Assembly (NCBI GenBank): GCA_963854835.1
Contig: OY978526.1
Location: 40,380,140 to 40,444,139, forward strand
Reading direction: 5' to 3'
Length of the DNA stretch: 64,000 nt
From: Megamerina dolium
Lineage: Eukaryota; Arthropoda; Insecta; Diptera; Megamerinidae
The translations under genes were made by a program, and so were the position numbers. Numbering within the stretch: the stretch's first letter is position 1; each line of letters starts with the position of its first letter. Below the pieces are notes generated by a model. That model had not been told where the DNA came from and did not search any database. It saw nothing but the letters and a program-made list of their open reading frames with translations. Positions 36,401 through 47,882 of the stretch are shown piece by piece.

Positions 36401-39400
36401 CATGATCTTCCTCGCTGCCAGTGTTGTAGTCGTAGTCGCCACCTGCCGCAGCAGCGGGTGGTGCTTCGTGATGTTGTGGCGGGTTGGCAACAATGGTTTG
36501 TGTCTGCTTTAGATTGTTCAATATCGTAACGAGTGTCTTTATCGAATTGTCAATATTTTCGGGTGTTAATGTTTGTGGCAAATGATTGCTCGCTTGCAGC
36601 TTATGCAATATTTCTGCCAATGATGATGTACGTATGTCGGGCAATTGATTTGGATCGGGCACACTTATCGTATGTTGCTTGGCCGATTGTTTTTGTTCAT
36701 TGTTGTGATAGTTGTTTGTAGGTTTAGTTGTTGCTGTTGTTGTTTCGTCAGGCAATTGAAAGCGATGTGCTTCATTTTGATTGCTACTGGCTGATTTAGT
36801 GGGACTTATGTCTGTTGTTGAAGACACATACTCCACCAATACAGGCGCTATTGATGATGATGCTGGTGGCGGCAAAGTTGGTTTCACATTTGGCTCATAG
36901 TTAAGTATAGGTTTCAATTTAATTGCTGGCGTTGGTGTTGCTACGGTAGATGGTGAGGTGTAAATTTGTTTGGTATTGGCAAAAATTTTTGTTAATGGGT
37001 GTGGAGCTGGTGTCGATGATGATGCTACAATGATGGGCCGTCTCGTGGAGAATTGTTTTATTGCGGGACCGGCATGTGTGACTGGTTGTAAACGCAACGT
37101 TGAAGGATTCTTGTATATCGGTGGTCCAACCGTTGTATATAAGTGTTGCAGTGGTCTTGATGTAGTTGAATATCGTGTAGGTGATGTTGTTATTACAATG
37201 TAACCGGCTTGTGGTGGTGGTGGTGGTTTTTTCTGTTGCTGTTGATGCACTTGTTGTTGTCGTCCATCTTCATCTAATGACTGTTTTGGTTCTTCAATAA
37301 TATAATCAATATATTGTGGTGATGTTGAGGGATTATGTTGGCTGGTGAATGGAAAATTAATTGAAATAATTACAAAAAAGACCATCTTTGCATAAAAGTA
37401 TTGCTAGTGGGGAAAATATTTTCAACGAAATTGATTACAATTGATTACGATTACGGCTAGTTATGATTGTGATTGATGTGATGGCATCTGAATGAAATGC
37501 GTTTACTTACCTGCCACTTTTTGTGTATTGTTGTGATGCAAATTTCGATTTTGCAGTACCTCGTGCAGGTTGATTCAATAGCAACGACTTAACTAAGGCG
37601 CTCACTGGTATGTGCAAGACCTGTTGCACTTGTTTTGTTGTCGAAATCTGATGATTGGATGGCACAGGCAACTCGGGACGTGGATACACCGCATGGCCTA
37701 TGGGGCTATGTTGCGGATAATGTGCATTTTGTGATGGTTGATGTACTTGCTGCTGCTGCTGCTGCTGCTGATGATGGTGCTCCATTTCAATCGATGATTC
37801 ACCGTCAACAGGTGTTGCAGTTGTGCTTACAACATGAATTGGCGCATTGAATCTATGTTTCTGTTGTTCTGTTTTTATGTACTGTTCATGCTGTTTTATA
37901 CGTTCACGTTGCTTTTGCTTATTGTAACGTGCACGCTGTTGTAAATACATCACATATTTTTCCTGTGGTGTCATATCGTCTACATTCGGTTGTTGTTGTT
38001 CGTCATCGAAAAAATTTTCCATTTTTGGTGGATGAAAATGTGAGTGTGCATTTGGTCGATATTGATGCTGATGCTGTTTTGCGACTGGCAATAATGGCTG
38101 TTGTCGTGATGATGATATTGGTGGCGGTGGTGTTTCATATGATAATGATGTTGGAGGTTCATTGATTACATGATAGATGGCTCTACAATTAGTATGTAAG
38201 CGATAAACTCGAATCAAATGATAATAATAAAAAATGAAATGCAATTTTTGACCCGATCTAATGTACGTAATATTAATTTATGTATATTGGAAGAATATTA
38301 ATATGGACGATACAACTAAACACATACAGTGAATTGTATCATATTTACGACATCTGCTGATGTTTTGCAACAAATAACATTGATTATTGCTTGACACTCA
38401 TTTCTGCTTCAATCAAATTATTATGTATGTAGGCGAATGTGTCTATGCAAGCATGTACTCGTAGTATGCAATTATTGAATGAATGGGTACGATTTTGCCC
38501 CAAGTTATTTATGACATGCATTTTCAATTTACTGTTACATTATGTATCTGTTGTTTTTATCACAGCCTCCATACTTCATACAATCGGCAAATGATACTTT
38601 TTGGTAGGCACATTTGCAAATATTTCGTAATTTTATTGAATGTTGTGTGATTATGCAATTGCATTGTATCATATTTATGTCATGTGAGTATTCTGATGAT
38701 GAAACATCAGACATACGCCTAAAAGCTATTTTTGTTTATGAAACGATAAAGGTGCTTCACAACTTATTTTGAAGGATATAGTGCTTAATAAAATTAATAT
38801 TGATTAAAAATTGTCTCAAATTGAAACTGAACATATTGAATAGAAGTAAACGTCAAAAATCAACTTTGATTTGTGGCAAGCATATAGTCTATATCAAAGG
38901 TGGGCAAGATTTTTACAACATGGGTCATAATAAACTTTACAGATTTTAAACCGTCATTTTTTAATCTACAAATATGAATGATTTATTTCTGGTATCGGTT
39001 ACGACAATATACAAAAAATTGGAAAAAAAACAACTATTACGTGGGCTACTATTTATATTTCGCGAATAGCAAATAATAAACATTTTTAAATGAAAATGTA
39101 TTTCTTGTTTTTCAAAATATTCACCATGTTGATAAATGCACTTTTGCATTCGTTCAAACCATTTGTCATAGCAGTTTTTCCATTCCTCTTGTGACACTTT
39201 CAAAACATGGTTTTTGAAGGCTTCAACTGCTTCTTTGGCGCTCGTAAATCGTTGACCACGCAGTTTACCTTTGATACTCGGGAACAAGAAGAAGTCATTG
39301 GGTGCCAAATCAGAACTGTACGGAGGATGTGTCATCAATTCGATGTTTTGACTGCTCAAAAATTCACCTGTTTGACGAGATGTGTGAGAGCGGTTGGTTT

Positions 39401-41612
39401 TGCGAATTTCTCTGAAGACTTCCGGTAAACAAATGGCCACATGACACATTCCGCCGAAGAAACATGCGACCATTTGCTTCGCAGTGCTACGGACCCGAAC
39501 AACTTTTGTTCGATTTCGCTCGTCTTGGAATACCCACACGGTCGATTGCTGTTTTGTTTCCGGTTCATACGCATATATCCATGATCGTTACTTGTCACCT
39601 GTTTTATAAATGTTTTGAAGCACCACGGTCGAACTTTTTAAGCATTACCTTACACCAATCGACGCGAGCCTTTTTTTGAGCTACTGATAAATTATGGAGT
39701 ATCCAACAACTGCAAATTTTTTTACAACTAACTGTTCATGCAAAATCGAATGTATTGAAGTGGAACTAATGTGCAAGGTTGCCTCTATATCATGACATGA
39801 CGATCTTGCATTATCAGTTTATGTACTGCATCACACGGAATTCGTCGGCGACCGAACTACGACCACGATTGAATTCACAATACCAGCGATATACTGTGGT
39901 TTTTGATGGTGCTTTATCGCCATACAAAGAACTTAGTTCATCGACACATTCTTGTTGAGAAAATCTACGTCGAAAGTTGTGCAAAATTATCCAACCAACA
40001 ACCTTCTCTTGAAATTTCTCTTGAAACAAATAGCACTTGTACATGAAAACGTTGTGAGCACGTTTCTGCTAAAAAATGTCAAACTTTATTATGGTCTTGT
40101 CAGATTTTAGCTACTGACATTAGTGTTGCCAGATACCGAAATATAAATAGTAGCCTTCGTATAAAGTATTAAAGTGCAAATACGCATGACGTCTATTGCT
40201 AGAAATATTTTGTTATAATAGCTTTTCAATATTAGGTTAATTTTTTATGGTGCTTAAACGCAAGTTTTCTAAATGCGTATCGGTTATTTTAATTCTGCAC
40301 TTCGATTTCAAGATTTGTATAAAACTTTTGAATTTATACTTTTAGAAATATTTCTTCTAAGATCTCGCGGTCCGGGTAGAAACTTTTCGCGGGGTTCGCG
40401 CACTTTTGGTCTATATAAATATCGACTTTATATTTGAGATGAAAAATTACAAACATATGCATTATCATTGGAATCGAAATAGTGCATGATAGCCGATGTA
40501 CAGAAGTTTTTGCTGTCGAAACGTTACTAGTATTTCTGGTTATTTAATTATTTAACCGAATATATATACAATATTTTAAACATTATTATTACAATTGTTT
40601 TAATATTATTTTTAATAATATTTTGTTCGCATCCGAGACAATTTACCATGCATTCGGAATCAACGACACCATTTTCTCGATTTTCGAATTTTTCAGGGAT
40701 ATTTCGTGGCCACTTCGTGAACTTAATTGTTAATTGTGGACTTAATAATAATGCAATTGCCCGACATTACCCCGTTGGCAGCACGTTCATATTTATTTTA
40801 CTTGTCACATAGTTGTGAAATTGTTTGCGTGTCTTGGTATTTCTTTGGGTCATGTCAAAAAATTGCCAAATAGTGATTTACCGTACTATTTTCGATATTT
40901 GAACCATTTTTTTTTTTTTTCTGTGCAGATCAAAATGTTTACGAAAGATGGTTGGGTAGACCCCTGATATGATTTGATCAATGTAGAAAGCAGAATTATT
41001 TGACCGTACCGGACACCTCTGAGAAATATCTATCATAAATATTCCTCAATAAATCGAAAACGTTTTATATTAAAATTCAAATATAATATATGTAATATAA
41101 TGGGAGAGAATTTGGAGACAAAATTATCCAATATTTATTGTATAATACACTTTTGTCGTTCCTTTTATTTTGTCCTAAAAAATATTAGGCCAAGTTTAAC
41201 TGTTGTTATCGGTCTAGAAAAAGAAAAATCCAGACTCAGTAGGCTTGCCCCTAACCGACAGAATTTACTAGAATGTTGATAAAAAAAATTGCATGCAAAA
41301 ACTAGAACAGTGTAAACGCATCGAATGAGTTGAATGCGAATAATGACCTCTTATCTAAATGAAATGCTCTTATGCTTGCACTTACTATACTTATAAAAGT
41401 ATTTTTAGAAGAAACCTTACCCCGTATTTTTATGTGTCGCTTGTAAGCGCTCTTCTGTTGGTACATTTGCAATTGCAACTAATCCCACTTGGTGATGTGC
41501 CTGCTGCTGATGCTGTTTATAAGATGCAGTAGCTTCTTCAATTGCTGATGACGGCATTGATGGCGGATATTCAGTAACAAATTGCTGTTGTTGTTGGTTG
41601 TGATGGTGGCGG

Positions 41613-41644
<32 letters not shown>

Positions 41645-42723
41645 TTGTTGTTTATGTACTTGTTGATTGTATTGATGATACTGTGATTGCTCAACGTTTG
41701 CAACTGATCCATCCGGTAGTGTTGGACTGTCATAGTTATAATTGATTTTCTTACTGTTATCGTTATTGTTATTATGATTGTTGTAATTGTTGTTGTTGTT
41801 GCTGATGCTGTCAACTGGCGTATAAATAATCGGTATGAATTGTCCCGGCAGTGTGTTTGTTGGTGTAAACGGGGTTAAATTGTTGTTTGACTGTTTGTTT
41901 ATGTGTTGTTGGCGATAGACTTGCTGTTGGCGCTGCTGCTGCTGCTGCTGATATTCTTCATATTGTTGAGTTGTTGTTGTTGTTGGTGCAGTTGGTGGAA
42001 AATATTGCACAGTTTTATGCTATAGGACAAAGATGCAACAAGAATGTTGAAAAGTTGAAATGAAAATTTTCCTTTCGATCACGTTTTAGCATTTTCTTTG
42101 CTTACTTTATGTGGATTGATATGTTTGTATGAAGTTGTTAGTGGCCCTGCTGGTCCTGGCGGCAATAAATGTAATACAGGCGTTGGCTTTGCACTAACAT
42201 GCTTATAACCTGGTGGCGCTATTGAATGCTGTCCATTGCCGCCGCTATGTGTCAGCGTATGATAGACTTCACCAGCACTGGGTTCGTAAGATGATTGAGA
42301 AGGTTGACCAGTCGGTGAGAGTTTCACTTGTAAATATGTAGGTGGTACTGGTAAATGACTCATGGGCGGAGGAAGTGGGCCAGCGCTTTCAACGGCCGTT
42401 GGAGGCGGTTGAACAGATGGTGGTTTTGTCTGAATGAATGAATATATTAAATGAAGTAGGCGTCTAAATTGAATGAGATTCATAGGAAATATTTCTCACC
42501 CTTTGTAGTGTATATTGTTGATTGATTGGTATTTGTGATGGCGGCAAATAGAATGCCACATAAGGAATTAGACGTCGATTCCTTTCGGATGCGCTCATAT
42601 CCGAGTCATCGCCGATTGTGGTATTTGCATCGTGGTGCGATGATGGTGAGTACATGGTGGTGGTGGTGTTTTGTACATCTGGCTCTACTGATACTTTAAT
42701 GCTGTGCAATGTGTGTAACGGTG
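33419..42723 (-). CDS. Pro/Gln-rich protein with one chitin-binding type-2 (CBM14) domain
   Basis: Probable extracellular cuticle or matrix protein. Minus-strand exons in transcript order: 42723-42500, 42429-42106, 42019-41421, 38182-37511, 37341-36329, 36227-36022, 34240-34098, 34034-33419. All junctions have GT/AG sites and agree in phase, giving about 1,265 residues. The first exon here opens at an acceptor (TTTTCATTTCAG), so the signal peptide and first exons lie upstream. Exons 1-5 are Pro/Thr-rich with poly-Gln and poly-Asn runs from CAG/CAA repeats. Exons 6-7 encode a complete six-Cys CBM14: FNCAEQRYKGFFGD, NCQVWHYCDL, FLCPNGTIF, then LTCDWWFNVKC. The last exon is a charged likely helical tail (YLALKFQEMEDKMRLEKEK) and a Ser/Thr/Asp-rich end. 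It resembles Drosophila CG14304 as I remember it. Confidence 0.88.
35531..35700 (+). pseudogene. Mariner-type transposase C-terminal relic in an intron
   Basis: In the plus frame the sequence reads DFFLFPKLKLKLKGCFFDD, then IQTIKLASTRALEAIPKNEL and FESLLNRCNKC. This matches the region from the last catalytic Asp (DFFLFP) to near the C terminus of mariner transposases. Only this fragment was found and no TIRs were seen. It lies in the intron between the two exons that encode the chitin-binding domain, opposite in strand to that gene. Confidence 0.6.
39040..40159 (-). mobile_element. Near full-length mariner relic (cecropia-like) in an intron
   Basis: Both ends carry an imperfect inverted repeat with the shared core GGCTACTATTTATATTTCG next to TA (39038-39039, 40160-40161). 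The minus strand encodes, with frameshifts, the N terminus (VGWIILHNFRRRFSQQECVD, then SKTTVYRWYCEFNRGRSS), a middle (KKARVDWCK) and the C-terminal half including LAPNDFFLFPSIKGKLRG and MQKCIYQHGEYFEKQ. Subfamily is assigned from memory. It sits in the 3.2-kb intron 38183-41420 of the chitin-binding-domain gene, in the same orientation. Several frame breaks make it inactive. Confidence 0.85.
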
Positions 42724-43036
42724 CTGAAATGAAAACAATATGCTGCAATGAGACCCGTTCTAAATGGAATCACATCTAAGAGATATTTCATTCCAATTCA
42801 TACACTTTCCGATAGAATTTCTTTTCTAAAGTTGTCAAAATTATTTTGAAGGAAGGGTAAATTTTTTTTTAAGTACATATTTTTATTTTTATATATATAA
42901 AAATTAATTGGAAATCAATTTAAAGTTTGCATAAATATCATTTTGGTCAACTCTTTCGAGTGCAAATTCAAATCATCAGGGTACCGTCTTCAGATGCAAT
43001 TAGACAAAATTTCAACAATATAAAAATCCAAGAATT

Positions 43037-43936
43037 ATGTCAAAATTTTCGACAACCTCCAATCGCCAGCTGAGTACACGCAGTTCCGATATCGATGCCT
43101 TGGCCCAGCGTGGTTACAACATTGGACATAAAATTGGCGAGGGTTCGTATGCGACAGTAATAACAGCCGGCTATGCCGACGATGCAGGGCATGGTGTGCA
43201 TTTGGCATGCAAGATCATCGACAAGGCAAAGGCACCTTCGGATTTTGTGCACAAGTTCTTTCCACGTGAATTGGAAATTCTAACAAAAATCGATCATCCC
43301 AATATCATACAGATTCACAGTATATTACAACGTGGTCCGAAAATTTTCATATTCATGCGCTATGCAGAGAATGGTGATTTATTGAGCCACATCAAAAAGT
43401 CCGGCCCGGTGGAAGAGTTACAGAGCAAAGCATGGTTTATGCAAATGGCCAAAGCATTGAAATATCTACATTCCCATGATATTGCACATCGTGATCTCAA
43501 GTGCGAGAATATTTTACTCTCGAAGCGATTGAACATTAAATTGGCTGACTTTGGATTTGCTCGCTACTGTTGCGATGACAGTGGGCGAGAAATCAAATCG
43601 GAAACGTATTGCGGTTCGGCAGCGTATGCAGCACCCGAAGTTGTGTGTGGACGACCGTACGATCCAAAGTTGGCTGATGCCTGGTCTCTGGGCGTAATAC
43701 TTTTCATAATGCTCAATGCCAAGATGCCATTTGACGATAGCAATTTGAGTAAATTGCTGGATGATCAGCGTAATAAGAAGTTTGCCTTTCGACGCAAATT
43801 ACAAGATCACATAACGGCACAAGCGAAAGCAACGGTTGCTGTACTGCTCGAACCTGAACCGCATGCACGTTGGAATTTGCGTGAGATATTAAATTGCAGT
43901 TGGCTGCGCACCGATGAGGAGGAACCATTGGCTTAG
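43037..43936 (+). CDS. TSSK-family (testis-specific) serine/threonine kinase, intronless
   Basis: A single-exon frame of 299 residues. The kinase domain runs from about residue 27 (YNIGHKIGEGSYATV loop) to 293, with Lys59 in ACKIIDK, HRDLKCEN (Asp153), DFGFA (Asp171) and an activation segment SETYCGSAAYAAPE with Thr190. All catalytic residues are present, so it is predicted active. The protein is almost only a catalytic domain, as in TSSK kinases, which act in spermatid maturation in animals; testis expression here is inference. The gene lies just upstream of the known exons of the minus-strand chitin-binding gene, whose first visible exon opens at an acceptor, so it is probably nested in that gene's 5' intron. 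It fits Drosophila CG14305 as I recall it. Confidence 0.93.
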   Translation: MSKFSTTSNRQLSTRSSDIDALAQRGYNIGHKIGEGSYATVITAGYADDAGHGVHLACKIIDKAKAPSDFVHKFFPRELEILTKIDHPNIIQIHSILQRGPKIFIFMRYAENGDLLSHIKKSGPVEELQSKAWFMQMAKALKYLHSHDIAHRDLKCENILLSKRLNIKLADFGFARYCCDDSGREIKSETYCGSAAYAAPEVVCGRPYDPKLADAWSLGVILFIMLNAKMPFDDSNLSKLLDDQRNKKFAFRRKLQDHITAQAKATVAVLLEPEPHARWNLREILNCSWLRTDEEEPLA

Positions 43937-44589
43937 CCATTCGACATGATGACATACGTATATATACATAATATGTATGTATATATATATATTTAAAACT
44001 GGTATTGGATAGCAGTAACATTGCTTATGACCTTGAATTTTGTACTGACGGGAAAAATTATTTAATTTGCGCGCATGTAAATGTTTGTATGTTTTTTTTT
44101 TTTTTTTTTTGTGAAATTGCACCACGTATTTTGCTATATACTATCGCTTTTCGAAAATTCGTTTCGATTACAAGTTTTATTCTTCTAGTAACTTTCAAAT
44201 ACCGAAATCGATTTTATTTATGAATTTAGTTAGTTTTTGAGATTTTAGTGCATATCTCACAACAGCAAAAAATCCCAATTTAAATTAAAGATATGGCGAT
44301 AAGCAAGAGTTTTAATTCTTTTTGTACTTTATTTGCTTTATCTTTTTCTTATGTGTAAATTGCTTTTAAGTAAGTTAAAAAAAATTAATATATAATATTC
44401 GTAAGAAATTTTCATTTCTCTTTGTGTACTCCTCCGTAAGTATGGTCTATCCCGCCAAATGTTGAGTAAATTTCAAAAATTACACATTTTTTTTTTATTT
44501 TTCTCTATATTTTCTCGATGAGGACCATTTTATTGAATGATATCTGATTATTTTTTTTATCAAAATATAAGTTTTTTTTTTGGTAAAAA

Positions 44590-45570
44590 GCTATATTTAG
44601 TCATTTCTTGAGACATTTCTCGTCAATATAGTTGCCTTTCGATCTGTTGACGGCCGCACAAATGCCCAGCATTCTTTCCACCAATTCTCGGGGTAGTTGT
44701 TGCCAAGCCCGCTTAAGACATTCTCGCAAATGAGATTTGATGTTTGGACATAGTTATCGAACCTCGGTCGAGCTCATCCCATAATAATTCAATGGAATTC
44801 GCATCGGGCAATTTGGGTGGACATTCCACGAATTGAAGAGTGCCGCTGTGTTCTTTCGATTTGATGTAGTTTTTGCAAAGTTTTGATGTGTGTTTAGGGT
44901 GATTATCTTGCTGAAACAGGAACCAATCAGCTATCAAAGCGATGTCAGATGGAATAACGTTCTCCTGAAGTATTCAGTTATACTCTTCCTTCCGCATTAA
45001 TCCATTGATTTTCATCAAATCGCCTACATTATTATAGCAAGAACAAACCCAGACCATCAAACTGTCACCTCCAAACTTGACTGTAGGCTAAACACATCAA
45101 GATTGATATTGTTCGCCTTATTTCTACGGCAAACATTCGCCGTTTGTTCCCAGAAACTTGAATTTGGATTAATCGATCCATAAAACCTGTTTCCATTGAA
45201 TCACCGACCAATTGACATATTCTTTTGTCCATTTGAGTCGGTTTTGAACATTTATAGAACGCAATAATTGTTTTTTGGCAGCGAATCGCCCATAATGCCG
45301 GCTTCATGCAACCGACCGTTGATTCGATAAGGTTTCATTAATCTCTGCTCGTAAATCTGGCACAGTTTTGAATCGGGAACATTTGCTACATCAGACGATC
45401 ATCCTGTTTGGTTGTTTTTCTTTGTCTACCAAAGGTCAGATCTTTCCAAACTTGTACGAACTCTTTTCAATGAAACATCCACAATTTCTGCAATTTTTCT
45501 CATTGAACGCAAAATAACTATTTGAGTTGGTTTTTTTTTTTGATATGTGCTTCGTTTTTGCCATTACGAT
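44590..45570 (-). pseudogene. Tc1-like transposon relic
   Basis: The minus strand encodes, in several frames, parts of a Tc1 transposase: FGGDSLMVWVCSCYNNVGDL (about 45080-45020), MKINGLMRKEEYN, WFLFQQDNHPKHTSK (about 44930-44880), and VECPPKLPDANSIELLWDEL (about 44825-44770). QQDN and the ENLW-like SIELLWDE mark the second and third catalytic positions of the DD34E triad. Stop codons and frame changes disable it. Terminal repeats were not recognised. It lies just downstream of the TSSK kinase, within the presumed large intron. Confidence 0.8.
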
Positions 45571-45787
45571 TTGGCATCAGTAATTATGATAAAAACATGT
45601 TGAATATACCTTAATGAATTCAAAGTATACCTTTATAAAATTGACTTGTGATGACAAACGAAGTAAGAAAATATTGGCGCCTATTTTAAAATATTTTAAA
45701 ATTGATTTAGAAGCGAATTGGGTCGAAATATGTCAAAAGCATACTACAAGTTAAGCAATTTGAAACTAGTTCAATTTTTTGTATCTC

Positions 45788-46309
45788 CAAAATCACCATA
45801 TCACCTTGATCAATAAGTTCCCGGAATAACCACCGTGTGGCGCTCCCATCGTTCCAATTTGAGTTCTGTTTTTTTTTTTTTTTGTTAAGTTGGTACATCT
45901 GTGGTTGATATTCCCTCTAAACCTTAGCGTCATAGCTTGACATTTGCAAAAGTTACGTAGCCAAAAGTACATCTATGTCAGTGCTTCCTGCGATTATTCC
46001 ATTACTTCCTCTCGGCTGCTAAAACGCATTCCCTGTAATGGTTTTTTAACTCGATTGAACAGAAAGAAGTCACAGGGAGCCAAATCATATGAATTCGGTG
46101 GCTGTTGGATGATATTTACTGCATTTTTCGTCGAAAAATTACGAATAATGATGGCACTGTGCGACGGTGCGTTATCATGGTGCAAAATCCACGAGTTTTC
46201 TGCCCACAATTCTGGTCTCTTTCCTCATAAACCTACGTCTCGTCGTTGGAACGATGGGAGCGCTACACGGTGGTTATTCCGGAAACTTTTTGATCACGGT
46301 GGTATTTTG
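45788..46309 (-). mobile_element. Internally deleted mariner-like element with about 65-bp TIRs
   Basis: Long inverted repeats at 45788-45857 and 46246-46309 share GGAATAACCACCGTGT, GCGCTCCCATCGTTCCAA and flanking sequence, with a few mismatches. Between them the minus strand encodes only the distal transposase: WAENSWILHHDNAPSHSAII, QQPPNSYDLAPCDFFLF and KKPLQGMRF. HHDN and LAPCDFF are the second and third catalytic contexts of a DD34D enzyme. The N-terminal half is absent. Confidence 0.75.
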
Positions 46310-46609
46310 ACCACATAAAACAACAACAATGAGTCAAACATGTCAAAAATCATAAGAATAATGTTATTTCATAGAAATATGTTCAATAAAACGGTCCTCG
46401 TTGGAAAAATATAGCGACAAATACAAAATATGTGTCATTTTTGAAATGTAGCCAAACTTTTGCAGTGTAGTGTATTTATAATTGTTTCTTTGTCACAACA
46501 TTGATTATCAAGGCATGAGGTGGAGGAAGCCATTGTGAGATAGATTCAGTTCATTTTAGTAAATCGACGGTTAATTCCCAGCGAGAGAAACGATAGAAGC
46601 ACTATTTAA

Positions 46610-46975
46610 GAAGTTGGTGGGGATGCGCACAGATTAGAGTCTGCAATGACACAATCACTACTTCAAAAGTTATCCAAGAATGCAAGCCAAGACTTAACTC
46701 CGTCACAAGAAGAAACAGGGACGTTGTGGGGTTCAAGGTACAGAATGGCTAATGAACTAGCAAACTGTTAAAATCCAATGGGACGAGAGCCAATTATCGG
46801 AATGAGCTTATCAGGTGCTATCACTTATCTCAAAAAGAAGAAAGGATCTTCGAACTATAATTGGGTTGATTATAGGGCACACTCTATGGGAACATCATAT
46901 GGCAACCATAGCCATTAGCGACAGTTTCAGATATTACTTGCATGAGTGTGAGGAAATTTCTTTCTACAGTGTTCT
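46610..46975 (+). pseudogene. LINE C-terminal (RNase H-end) relic, LOA/R1-like
   Basis: Broken plus-strand frames read MANELANC, then EPIIGMSLSGAITYLKK and KDLRTIIGLIIGHTLWEHHM, IAISDSFRYYLHECEE. The order (NELA, then a GLxTGH/HM segment, then a Cys/His cluster CxECEE) matches the region after the RNase H domain of non-LTR retrotransposons as also seen at 52229-52605 and 54420-55265. No reverse transcriptase is present. Confidence 0.6.
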
Positions 46976-47158
46976 CATTAAAACAATATATGTACATACG
47001 AGTCGAGTATATTTCATATAATTCATTGGGCTTGTGTTCGCAACATTTATTATTTTCTCACAAGGGCTTTTTTCTAATATAGATATAACTTCAAAGTATT
47101 TGTATGTTTGCAGTAGTGGGAATCTATTTCGAAATTTCTCCCTTTTTTTTGTCATATT

Positions 47159-47528
47159 AAAAAAAAAAAAATAAATATGTGGCACTTAAAGCCCCAAAGG
47201 ACTCATTGGCCGAGCTTCTCTTCCATTACTGTTGTGCGTCTTAAATTTGGACAGTATTAGAAGGGACCTACTTATTTTAGCCGGTTCCGAACGGCAGAAC
47301 ACTTGTGACATCACTATTTCTGAGCTTTGTCACAGAGTTCTTTAAGAAGCTTTTTCATGGCAAGTTGTTACTGTCGGAAGAATTGCCAATTGCTTGCCGA
47401 CAGGTGGGTACCATTCGAAAGAAAAATCTTTTCGATATTAAATTTGTTATGCATCAGCCGGGGATTGAACCCACGACCTACAGATCAGAAGGCGAACACA
47501 CTAACCACTGAGCTACGGCACCACCATA
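47159..47528 (-). mobile_element. tRNA-derived SINE copy 2 (most complete)
   Basis: On the minus strand the head contains an RNA polymerase III A box TAGCTCAGTGG (47515-47505) and a B box GGTTCAATCCC (47471-47461), correctly spaced for a tRNA-like promoter. The body and 3' hairpin (AGTCCTTTGGGGCTTTAAG) match copy 1, and an A-rich tail is at 47159-47172. A 10-bp direct repeat TTGTCATATT flanks it (47149-47158 and 47529-47538). This copy defines the full head missing from the others. Confidence 0.9.
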
Positions 47529-47882
47529 TTGTCATATTGTCTTCACAAAATACATAGTTACACTAAGAGTGCATAGGGGAAGGAGTGTGTATTTTCTAGT
47601 ATGGCACCAATTTACTACTAAAACGCTACCTCTGTTGTGAGCCCCACTTGTCAATAAGTTTAATTTATCTCTATTTCTATATCAGAATATCAGACGTGCA
47701 CGCATTACTGCCACTATTGTCATTGTCAATAGACATTATATTTTGTTATTATCTCCAACAAAATGGTTGCAAACACATTTGCTTAATATATTTACGTACA
47801 TACGTACGGTGTATTAAAAACTTTTGCTTAGCATCATTTCAAAACCGTAAATGGCATATTACCTGTATGTATTATACTTGTA

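Noticed and set aside
43713..44125. Antisense frames at the TSSK 3' end
   Set aside because: Shadows of the kinase gene and its AT-rich 3' flank.
47461..47525. Possible functional tRNA gene (A and B boxes present)
   Set aside because: The sequence is the head of a repeated SINE with target duplications. The acceptor and anticodon stems do not pair convincingly.
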